DNA from: Terriglobales bacterium
GTDB taxonomy: Bacteria > Acidobacteriota > Terriglobia > Terriglobales > Acidobacteriaceae
DNA length: 64,000 nucleotides
Reading direction: 5' to 3'
Assembly: GCA_035573675.1 (NCBI GenBank)
Contig: DATMAB010000018.1
Location: forward strand, 1-64,000
The position numbers and the translations under genes are program-made. This document shows, one piece after another, positions 24,411-30,702 of the stretch (position 1 is its first letter; every line of letters begins with the position of its first letter). The notes beneath the pieces were generated by a model. That model made no database searches. It worked only from the letters and a program-made list of their open reading frames with translations, and was not told the DNA's origin.

Positions 24411-25118
24411 ATGCAGGCGTACACCATCCAGAGCAACGACACGCTGGCGAAGATTGCCGCGCGCTTTTACAACGACGCCTCGCTCTACCGCAAGCTGGCG
24501 CTGTACAACGGCATCCAGAATCCCAACCGCATCCTTCCCGGACAACGAATCGAGATTCCCACCAGGAGCGAGCTGCTGGCGCCGAATTCGGGGGGAACGT
24601 CGGGCGCTGCCCTGCCCGCCGGGCCATCCGGACTCACGACGCCGCATGGCCTGAATGAGATTCTGGCAACGTTCGGCAACATCTACAACTACATTGCTGC
24701 CGACGGAACATTGAAAGCGGGCTGGGAGGCGAACTACATCGAGCGGGCGCTGCTTCCCTTCCCCATTCCGCTCTCGTGGGACCCGGCCAGCAAGGTCACA
24801 CGCATCCGCTGCCACAAGAAGCTGAAGGACGTCTTCCCCGCGGTGCTCGAAGAGATCGTGAACCAGGGTTTAAAGAGCGAGATCCTCACCTACGGAGGTT
24901 GCTACAACTACCGCGCCAAGCGCACCAGCAGCAAGCTTTCGACGCACTGCTGGGGCATCGCCATCGATCTGAATCCGCAAACCAACGCCCAGGGGACGGC
25001 GGGCAACATGCATTCCGGGGTGGTGGCGGCGTTCCAGAAGTTCGGCTTCAAGTGGGGCGGCGAATTCCAGGGCGCCAGCCGCGATCCCATGCACTTCCAG
25101 TTCTGTACGGGATATTAA
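24411..25118 (+). CDS. LysM / peptidase M15 (VanY-like) protein
   Basis: This is a cell-wall-active enzyme: LysM binds peptidoglycan and the M15 domain is a D-Ala-D-Ala carboxypeptidase-like zinc peptidase. The 235-aa product starts at MQAYTIQSNDTLAKIA with AGGAGAGG just upstream. LysM covers residues 1-48. A linker rich in Ser, Gly, Thr and Pro follows. The M15 zinc motif is THCWGIAIDLN (H, D) with DPMHFQF (second His) close to the C-terminus, and an Arg in YNYRAKRTSS. No signal peptide is visible, so an intracellular, phage-like or spanin-type use cannot be excluded. The tRNA remnant lies 8 bp downstream. Confidence 0.85.
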   Translation: MQAYTIQSNDTLAKIAARFYNDASLYRKLALYNGIQNPNRILPGQRIEIPTRSELLAPNSGGTSGAALPAGPSGLTTPHGLNEILATFGNIYNYIAADGTLKAGWEANYIERALLPFPIPLSWDPASKVTRIRCHKKLKDVFPAVLEEIVNQGLKSEILTYGGCYNYRAKRTSSKLSTHCWGIAIDLNPQTNAQGTAGNMHSGVVAAFQKFGFKWGGEFQGASRDPMHFQFCTGY

Positions 25119-25125
25119 ACAGGGA

Positions 25126-25183
25126 TGGTGCCCGGGGGCAGATTTGAACCGCCACGTCCCTTTCGGGACCCGGGATTTTAAGT
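25126..25183 (-). pseudogene. Truncated tRNA-Leu remnant (3' half)
   Basis: Read on the minus strand this stretch has an encoded CCA, the acceptor 3' strand CCCGGGC, a T-arm GGCGG-TTCAAAT-CTGCC, a variable arm GTCCC/GGGAC and the TTAAAAT anticodon loop region. It then breaks off; the 5' half (D-arm and 5' acceptor strand) is missing and replaced by a spacer-type repeat. It aligns with the intact tRNA-Leu at 25287-25344. Substitutions in the T-arm and variable arm remain paired, so it is a diverged copy rather than a recent exact duplication. Confidence 0.7.
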
Positions 25184-25286
25184 TGAGCCGCTTTGCGGGG
25201 CCCTTCGACTTCGCTCAGGGCAGGGTAAGAACTGAGCCGCGCGCCGAAATCCTGATTCCGCCGCGGCGGACGAAGGATCCTGGGGT

Positions 25287-25375
25287 TGGTGCCCGGGCCC
25301 GGATTTGAACCGGGACGCTCCTTTCGGAGCCCGGGATTTTAAGTCCCGTGCGTCTGCCAGTTTCGCCACCCGGGC
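25287..25375 (-). tRNA. tRNA-Leu (anticodon UAA)
   Basis: On the minus strand a 7-bp acceptor stem GCCCGGG/CCCGGGC, A discriminator and encoded CCA are present. The anticodon arm is CGGGA-CTTAAAA-TCCCG, giving anticodon TAA. A long variable arm (GCTCC-gaaa-GGAGC) is typical of a class II leucine tRNA. The T-arm is CCCGG-TTCAAAT-CCGGG. Length 89 nt including CCA. Confidence 0.95.
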
Positions 25376-25587
25376 ACACGCGCTAGCGAGTTGATTGTAC
25401 GTTAGTTAAATCACTGATCGCCGCTGTTGTTCCCTCAGGGGGCTAAAGCCCGGATTCCTGGCCTCCGAAGGGCACGATCGCTGCGCGAGTCGGGCTCGCT
25501 ATGGATTTGAAAACCAATGCACAGGTCCTTCGCTTCGCTCAGGATGACAACCTGAAAACTATTCCCATGAAGTTGTGGGACGCGACC

Positions 25588-25896
25588 CTAGTTGTCCTCG
25601 GTGGATTGGGTTTCGAGGAGGCTGCGTAAGCGCCGGCTGAAGCCGGCGGGCAGGGAGAAGGTGCGGTCGTCGCCGCTGAGCACGATGACGTTGCGGGTTC
25701 CGTCGAGCACCGCGGAGCAGTGCCGGCAGCCGGCGAAGTGGCGCTCGATCATGCCGCGCAGACCGGGATCGAGGTCGCTCTCGATGTAGTTGGAGATCTC
25801 GCGCAGCACCTCGCGACAACTGATCTCCACGACCGGAGCGGCAGACTGCCGCCCGGCCCTGGCTTTCGGTGCGGCTTGGCGTTTCGACTTGGCCAT
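25588..25896 (-). CDS. Zinc-finger anti-sigma-like protein (third paralog)
   Basis: The 102-aa protein has a basic, Ala-rich N-terminus and one anti-sigma zinc-finger domain: SCREVLREISNYIESDLDPG, then HFAGCRHC. This is the H-x3-C-x2-C pattern of ZAS/zf-HC2 domains that hold ECF sigma factors. The tail RNVIVLSGDDRTFSLPAGFS is shared almost word for word with the other two paralogs in this cluster. It has no membrane segment. It lies 10 bp downstream of the ZAS-MEDS gene and is probably the last gene of the sigma operon. Confidence 0.8.
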   Translation of the reverse strand: MAKSKRQAAPKARAGRQSAAPVVEISCREVLREISNYIESDLDPGLRGMIERHFAGCRHCSAVLDGTRNVIVLSGDDRTFSLPAGFSRRLRSLLETQSTEDN

Positions 25897-25905
25897 CGCT
25901 GAGAC

Positions 25906-26760
25906 CTACTGAATCCTCCCACCGGCAGCCTGGAGCAGCGACAGGTACCGATCGGTGGGGATGTGGTGCGGATTCTCTGCCAAGTGCTGGTCGTGGTAGG
26001 TGAGGGGATGGGTTTCAAATCCACCCTTGAGGAGGATGCGGCCGGGGAGCGCAGCCACCTCGTACATGCAGACGATGACGGCGGGAAGGCTCCGGGCGGC
26101 GACGGTCACGCGGGATTCAAATTCGAGGATGGCGTCGTCGGCTGGCCAGTTGGGGCGACCCCAGCCGATATTGCCCAGCAGACGGAGCAGAGGCGCGCCG
26201 GCAGCCAGGGCGCGGCGAAAAGCCGCCGCGATGTCCTCGAGCATGGCCTCGCCGGTAGGCTTCCCTTCGAGCACGAACAAGCGGCGTTCGTCGGCCAGGC
26301 GGGCCACGTCGAATCCGTGCCGGCTGAGGATGGCGAGCACTCGCTGGTTCGCCTGCTCATGGCCGAAGACGAAGGCGGCGTCGCGGCCACGCAGTCCGGC
26401 TTCCAGGAAGCCGACGGCCGCTTCGAAATCGCGCTCCGATTCCCAGAAGTAGCCGATGTGGTCGCCGGTGCGGGCGGTGGCCTCGCCCACGCCCAACGGC
26501 ACCAGCATGGCTGGGGGCTCGAGGGCGGCATCGAGGCGCTGGCGCAGGCGCTGGCTGAATCCTTCCGGGAGGGGAAAGGAGCGCGGATCGGAGACCAGGC
26601 GGCTGATATTGCGTACACCGGCCAGCACCGCCGCGCAACTGTGGCAGCGGCGAAGATGAGTGCGGATGGCAGTCCGCTGGCGTGGCGTTACCTCGCCGTC
26701 CAGATAATCGGAGATGCGGCGCTCGATCTCGCGGCAGGCTTTCGCCCGGGCTCTTACCAT
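25906..26760 (-). CDS. Anti-sigma zinc-finger fused to a MEDS sensory domain
   Basis: The 284-aa product combines two modules. Residues 1-80 form a zinc-finger anti-sigma domain (CREIERRISDYLDGEVTP, HLRRCHSCAAVLAGVRNI, then LPEGFSQRLRQRL). Residues about 90-275 match the MEDS/DcmR-type sensor domain (DHIGYFWESERDFEAAVGF, then FLEAGLRGRDAAFVFG, later GRPNWPADDAILEFESRV and PAVIVCMYE). MEDS domains are associated with sensing of small organic substrates in methylotrophs and methanogens and with anti-anti-sigma systems in actinobacteria. Its ATG overlaps the sigma factor stop (ATGGTAA), implying translational coupling. It is likely the cognate regulator of that sigma factor; the signal is unknown. 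Confidence 0.8.
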   Translation of the reverse strand: MVRARAKACREIERRISDYLDGEVTPRQRTAIRTHLRRCHSCAAVLAGVRNISRLVSDPRSFPLPEGFSQRLRQRLDAALEPPAMLVPLGVGEATARTGDHIGYFWESERDFEAAVGFLEAGLRGRDAAFVFGHEQANQRVLAILSRHGFDVARLADERRLFVLEGKPTGEAMLEDIAAAFRRALAAGAPLLRLLGNIGWGRPNWPADDAILEFESRVTVAARSLPAVIVCMYEVAALPGRILLKGGFETHPLTYHDQHLAENPHHIPTDRYLSLLQAAGGRIQ

Positions 26761-27434
26761 GGCCGCACCTTCTTGTACTTGGGGCTGCCGGAACTCCAGG
26801 AGCCGTCAATGCCCGGTGCGAGGGCGTCGCGCATTTGCAAGCGGGCGCGCAGCAGGCGGGTCTTGACCGAGGACTCGTTAATGCCCAGCAGGCGCGCCGT
26901 CTCTGCGATGCTGAGGTTCTGGACGTCGCGCAGGACGAACACTTCCCGGTACTTGGGCTTGAGCGAGGCCAGGGCACGGGCCAGCGCCTCCCGCAGCTCC
27001 TTGCGGTCGAGGGCCTCCGAGGGGATCTCGCGCCAGTCGGCGAAGTCGCGCGGGATGTAGTCGCCTTCCTCGTCAGGCCTGCCTTCATCGATGGACTCGT
27101 ACAGCCCCTTGCGGTCCTTACGGCGCCGCATGCGGGCTTCATTGATGGCGATCTGCACCAGCCAGGTGCTGAACTTGGATTCGGCCCGGAACTGCGGCAG
27201 GTGGGCCAGGGCCTTCAGGAAGGCTTCCTGCGCGGCCTCTTCGGCGTCGGCGTCGTTTTCCAGGACGGCGTAGGCCGCGTAGTAGACGCTGCGCTGGTAG
27301 GGCTCAATGAGCTCGTAAAAGAGGTGGCGTTCGCCCTGCTGGACGCGCCGGATGAGGGCGGCCTCGTCGCGCTGCGACCGGCCGGGTGACGGCCCTTCCC
27401 TGTTTTCGGCCTTGGCGGCCCCGCTGCGCGACAT
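26754..27434 (-). CDS. ECF-type RNA polymerase sigma factor
   Basis: This sigma-70 family, extracytoplasmic-function type factor is 226 aa from the ATG at 27434. Region 2 is visible (LIEPYQRSVYYAAYAVLEND, ADAEEAAQEAFLKALAHLPQ, FSTWLVQIAINEARMRRRK), as is region 4 (LASLKPKYREVFVLRDVQ, LSIAETARLLGINESSVKTR). An earlier in-frame ATG at 27521 overlaps the putative -10 box TATAAT, so it would lie upstream of the transcript; the later ATG is therefore preferred. The next gene starts inside its stop region. Surrounded by three anti-sigma-like paralogs, it is probably regulated by one or more of them. Confidence 0.92.
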   Translation of the reverse strand: MSRSGAAKAENREGPSPGRSQRDEAALIRRVQQGERHLFYELIEPYQRSVYYAAYAVLENDADAEEAAQEAFLKALAHLPQFRAESKFSTWLVQIAINEARMRRRKDRKGLYESIDEGRPDEEGDYIPRDFADWREIPSEALDRKELREALARALASLKPKYREVFVLRDVQNLSIAETARLLGINESSVKTRLLRARLQMRDALAPGIDGSWSSGSPKYKKVRPW

Positions 27435-27519
27435 GACTGGACTCGGCGTCTTCCCCGAATCCCGAGCCCTGGCCCCTGTACCGGCGGAGCGCAGGGTTGG
27501 AGCGGCGGAAGAGTAGCTC

Positions 27520-27547
27520 ATTATAGGGCCTCAGGCGGGGAGGGCAA
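27520..27547 (-). promoter_or_regulatory. Sigma-70-like promoter of the ECF sigma operon
   Basis: On the minus strand, TTGCCC (27542-27547) and TATAAT (27520-27525) are 16 bp apart. The predicted transcript start near 27512 gives an about 75-nt leader before the ATG at 27434. Confidence 0.6.
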
Positions 27548-27605
27548 AAAAGCGAACCAGCGAAGGGACGGCAGGAGCGACAGCTTGGCGCCTGAAGGAA
27601 GCCGC

Positions 27606-27857
27606 TCAGTGCCTGCGGAGGGCGGCGCGGAGTCGTTTTTCCAACCGCTGGCTGAAGCCGGCGGGCACGGTGAAGCTGCGGCCGTCGCAGGAAAGCTGGA
27701 TGACGTTGCGGGCGCCGTCGAGGATGGCGGTGCAGTGCGCGCAGGTGCGGAAATGCTCCGCCAGGACTTCGCGTTCGGCGGGGCTGACTTGGTTCTCGAT
27801 GTAGTCGGAGAGCAACTGCCAGACCTCGCGGCAGCGGATGCGGATTGGTTCAGACAA
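27606..27857 (-). CDS. Zinc-finger anti-sigma-like protein (first paralog)
   Basis: The 83-aa protein consists of one ZAS domain: RCREVWQLLSDYIENQVSPA, then HFRTCAHC (H-x3-C-x2-C), and the shared tail DGARNVIQLSCDGRSFTVP with AGFSQRLEKRLRAAL. It lacks a membrane segment. It lies upstream of the sigma promoter on the same strand, so it may be transcribed separately from the sigma operon. Confidence 0.8.
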   Translation of the reverse strand: MSEPIRIRCREVWQLLSDYIENQVSPAEREVLAEHFRTCAHCTAILDGARNVIQLSCDGRSFTVPAGFSQRLEKRLRAALRRH

Positions 27858-28195
27858 GCGTCACTCTTCCCTGCTCCCCGGTCGAAATCCGACGGGAGCC
27901 TTGCCCACACGGCCTGCCGGCGGATTCCCTGGCTAGGCCGCGGAATCGAGATGGCTGTGCTGGCCACGAGCAATCTCTTCCGAGCTGACCCGCTTACGAC
28001 AATGGATACAAATGATCTTCTTCTTCATGGCGTCCTCCACCCCTGTTTAGATGCGTCGGTCGTGGGTGGCACGGACCCGAGTGATGGGATTCCGGGAGGC
28101 AGTGGAAGTTACAACAAACCTTACCGAATTTGGATGTCGTTCCGGACCCAGGAGTTGGACGAAACGATTGCCGCGCCACCGCATCTCACCGGCGG
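27858..28195. other. 338-bp spacer with a possible 31-codon gene
   Basis: Apart from the small minus-strand open frame at 27933-28028 I see no feature. There is no repeat element of the kinds common elsewhere in the window. Confidence 0.5.
27933..28028 (-). CDS. Possible 31-aa CxxC micro-protein
   Basis: It reads MKKKIICIHCRKRVSSEEIA and ends HLDSAA. A GGAGG sequence lies five bases before the ATG. The CxxC pair, basic character and good ribosome-binding site suggest a real small zinc or redox peptide, but its length makes chance plausible. It is on the same strand as the first anti-sigma paralog, 75 bp upstream of it. Confidence 0.4.
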   Translation of the reverse strand: MKKKIICIHCRKRVSSEEIARGQHSHLDSAA

Positions 28196-29020
28196 ATGAC
28201 AAGAGCCCCGCAACCGGTTTCCGGGCCCGGCGAGGCACTGGCCCGGCACTGGCCCGAATATCTGATCGAGGCCGCTCTTCTCGGCCTGTTCATGGTGTCT
28301 GCGTGCGCGTTCACGGCGTTGCTCGAGCATCCCTTGTCCCCGGTGCGCCAAGCCATCGCGGATGGCGTTGTGCGGCGCGTCCTGACCGGGCTGGCGATGG
28401 GAGTGACCGCCATCGGGCTGATCTACTCGCCGCTGGGAAAGCGGTCCGGGGCACACATGAATCCTTCGTTCACGCTGACCTTCACGCGCCTGGGCAAGGT
28501 CGCGCCCTGGGACGCGTTTTTTTACATGGCGGCGCAATTCGCCGGGGGACTCGCGGGCGTGGGGCTCTCCTGGATGATGTTGCGCAATACACTCTCGCAC
28601 CCCAACGTGAACTTTGCGGTCACCGTGCCGGGGCCTTGGGGCTCGGGTACGGCGTTCCTGGGCGAAGCCGTGATCTCGTTCCTGCTGATGACCATGGTGC
28701 TTATCACGACGAATCATCCGCGGCTCTCGCACTACACCGGAGTCTTCGCCGGCATGCTGGTGGCGACCTACATCTCCGTGGAGGGGCCGCTTTCGGGCAT
28801 GAGCATGAACCCGGCGCGCACCCTGGGCTCGGCGCTGCCGGCGGCGGTGTTCAACAGCTTGTGGCTGTATTTCGTGGCTCCGCCCCTGGGCATGTTGCTG
28901 GCGGCAGAAGTGTACATCCGCTGGAAAGGCGCACGCGCTGTGCTGTGTGCCAAGTATCACCACCACAACACGGCACGATGCATCTTCCGCTGCCGCTTCG
29001 GTGAGATGGCAGGCGGGTAA
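28196..29020 (+). CDS. MIP family channel (aquaporin/glycerol facilitator-like)
   Basis: The 274-aa membrane channel has two half-repeats. The pore motifs are HMNPSFTL (NPS, first) and SMNPARTL (NPA, second). Six hydrophobic segments are visible, for example YLIEAALLGLFMVSACAF and GTAFLGEAVISFLLMTMVL. The start ATG at 28196 lies just before the first segment; an upstream in-frame start at 28130 would add repeat-free but unsupported residues. The C-terminal tail is His/Cys-rich (KYHHHNTARCIFRCRFG), unusual for the family and a possible metal-binding feature. NPS instead of NPA in the first loop makes selectivity uncertain. Confidence 0.87.
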   Translation: MTRAPQPVSGPGEALARHWPEYLIEAALLGLFMVSACAFTALLEHPLSPVRQAIADGVVRRVLTGLAMGVTAIGLIYSPLGKRSGAHMNPSFTLTFTRLGKVAPWDAFFYMAAQFAGGLAGVGLSWMMLRNTLSHPNVNFAVTVPGPWGSGTAFLGEAVISFLLMTMVLITTNHPRLSHYTGVFAGMLVATYISVEGPLSGMSMNPARTLGSALPAAVFNSLWLYFVAPPLGMLLAAEVYIRWKGARAVLCAKYHHHNTARCIFRCRFGEMAGG

Positions 29021-29247
29021 GGCACAACAACACAACGCTCAGCGTCCGGCCTTGCGGCAAAGCAAGCGTCGGGAGAGCTGCGTCTTCGCACTCGACCCGC
29101 GCGCGCGATGCGCTGCGTCAGAAACCGGATGCAAGAAATCTCGTCACCTCTTGCCTGGGCGTGCATCTCACCGCCCGAATCCAGCCGTGAGTTCGACATC
29201 CGGAACAGGGGTCGAAACGGCTGGATGACCTTCAAGGAGTCTTGAGA

Positions 29248-30096
29248 ATGCAAGCACGGAAGCTTGTCACAGCAGTGGTTGCGGCAGCGGTGGTGTTCGG
29301 CCTGTGGTACGCGTTCCGCCCCGAGCGCCTGTTCACCAACGTGACCGTGAATGAGCAGTTCCCTGAGGCGCAGGCGGCCGCGGCCTCCACCCAGCTCCGC
29401 ATGGGGCAGTTCCACGACGGCGCCCACCAGACGCGCGGCATGGCCACCATCCATCAACTCGCGGACGGGAAGCGGGTGCTGCGCCTGACCAACTTTGCCA
29501 CCTCGAACGGGCCTGACGTACATGTCTACCTGGCGGTGGCGTCCGAGGCGCTGGACAACGAAAGCGTCACGCGCGACGGCTTCGTCGACCTGGGCACCAT
29601 CAAGGGCAACATGGGCGACCAGAACTACGACCTGCCGGCCGAACTGGAACTGCAGAAGTACAACTCGGTGGTGATCTGGTGCAAGCGGTTCAGCGTGAAC
29701 TTCGGCGCAGCTCCGCTGGGGACCGGCGGCATGATGCCGGCGACGCCGCAGAAGCTGGTGGCCGCGGGCGAGTTCCACAAAGTCGCGCACGATGCCCAGG
29801 GCTACGCCATGGTGCACCAACTGGCGGACGGCCGCCGCATCCTGCGGTTCACCGAGTTCGAGACCTCGAACGGCCCCGAACTGCACGTGTATGCGGTGGC
29901 GGCTGCCGATGCCACCGACAGCGATTCGGTGAAGAAGGCGGGCTTCGTGGACCTGGGAGCGCTCAAAGGCAACAAGGGCGACCAGAACTACGAGCTGCCC
30001 AAAGACCTCGACCTCAGCAAGTACCAGTCGGTCGCGGTGTGGTGCAAGCGGTTCAGCGTGAACTTCGCTACAGCGCCGCTGACGCCGAAATCCTAA
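29248..30096 (+). CDS. Tandem DM13-domain membrane-anchored protein
   Basis: The 282-aa product starts at the ATG at 29248, eight bases after AGGAG. An N-terminal anchor (LVTAVVAAAVVFGLWYAF) is followed by two DM13 domains (about residues 47-155 and 165-280). Each has the pattern GMATIHQLADGKRVLRLTNF or GYAMVHQLADGRRILRFTEF, then TSNGPDVHVYL or TSNGPELHVYA, and ends IWCKRFSVNFG or VWCKRFSVNFA. DM13 domains are proposed redox or cytochrome-like adaptors in which the near-invariant Cys is central. The two domains are clearly an internal duplication. The next gene encodes a third, diverged DM13-like domain. Confidence 0.88.
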   Translation: MQARKLVTAVVAAAVVFGLWYAFRPERLFTNVTVNEQFPEAQAAAASTQLRMGQFHDGAHQTRGMATIHQLADGKRVLRLTNFATSNGPDVHVYLAVASEALDNESVTRDGFVDLGTIKGNMGDQNYDLPAELELQKYNSVVIWCKRFSVNFGAAPLGTGGMMPATPQKLVAAGEFHKVAHDAQGYAMVHQLADGRRILRFTEFETSNGPELHVYAVAAADATDSDSVKKAGFVDLGALKGNKGDQNYELPKDLDLSKYQSVAVWCKRFSVNFATAPLTPKS

Positions 30097-30134
30097 CCGT
30101 TCCACAAGACTAACGTTCGCAACCAAAAGGAGAG

Positions 30135-30623
30135 ATGGATCTGATGCACAACCGCAAGCAAATCGTAATCACGGCTCTCACCACGTTCGCCGTCATCCTG
30201 GCTTTGGGCGCTTCCAGCATCGCTCAGGACAAGATGATGAAGGACGACAAGATGATGGCCGCGCACCACAGCACAACTTTCAAGGGCAAGGCGGTCAACG
30301 GCGGCCACGTCATCCACAGCAAGGAGGGCAAGATCAACATACTGACGCTCTCCGACGACTTCGTCGCTCCGGGGAGTCCCGACCCGCACTGGCAGGTTGT
30401 GGACTCGAAGGGAACGGTGTATGACCTCGGCCGTCTGTTGGTGAAGGGCACCGGAGATGGCATGGGCGCCAATATGACGCCGGCCGACATGAAGCCCAGC
30501 GATAAGCTGAAGAAGCAGATCCGGCTGCCCGCTTATGTCAAGGACGTCGCCAAAGTGATCATCTACTGCGCCTGGGCGGAAGTGGACCTCGGCGAGGCGT
30601 CGTTTGAAAAGCCCGTGATGTAA
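30135..30623 (+). CDS. Secreted DM13-like protein
   Basis: The product is 162 aa, or 159 aa if the ATG at 30144 is used; that later ATG sits 11 bases from AGGAG, the earlier one only two. A signal peptide (QIVITALTTFAVILALGASS) is followed by a Met/Lys/His-rich linker (DKMMKDDKMMAAHHS) and one domain. That domain (ILTLSDDFVAPGSPDPHWQV, YDLGRLLVKG, IRLPAYVKDVAKVIIYCAWA) follows the order of DM13 elements, with a single Cys in the final strand. It is probably co-transcribed with the preceding tandem DM13 gene. Confidence 0.72.
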   Translation: MDLMHNRKQIVITALTTFAVILALGASSIAQDKMMKDDKMMAAHHSTTFKGKAVNGGHVIHSKEGKINILTLSDDFVAPGSPDPHWQVVDSKGTVYDLGRLLVKGTGDGMGANMTPADMKPSDKLKKQIRLPAYVKDVAKVIIYCAWAEVDLGEASFEKPVM

Positions 30624-30645
30624 CCAACTAGTAAGGAACCCGGAA

Positions 30646-30677
30646 CGGGCCGGGAGGCCAACCCTCCTCCCGGCCCG
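30646..30677. repeat. Perfect 12-bp hairpin between operon genes
   Basis: CGGGCCGGGAGG (30646-30657) pairs with CCTCCCGGCCCG (30666-30677) across an 8-nt loop. No U-run follows. It may be a rho-assisted terminator, a partial attenuator or an RNA-stabilising stem between the DM13 genes and the HbpS-cupin gene. Confidence 0.7.
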
Positions 30678-30702
30678 CGCCAGAAATCAATGAGCGTGTG
30701 AC

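Larger units (their letters stand above)
25119..25587. other. Spacer with tRNA-Leu, tRNA remnant and repeats
   Basis: Besides the two tRNA features, it contains a 'ggcccttcgacttcgctcagg' element (about 25198-25219), a GGGGGCTAAAGCCC hairpin relative (about 25437-25450) and a 'ggtccttcgcttcgctcagg' element (about 25526-25545). No protein gene is supported here. Confidence 0.7.

Noticed and set aside
25178-25369. Minus-strand frame beginning MAKLADARDLKSR
   Set aside because: This is the familiar false translation of a tRNA gene; the tRNA-Leu explains the sequence.
25126-25375. Integrated genetic element flanked by tRNA att sites
   Set aside because: The interval is only about 100 bp with no integrase or cargo. 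At most it is a scar.
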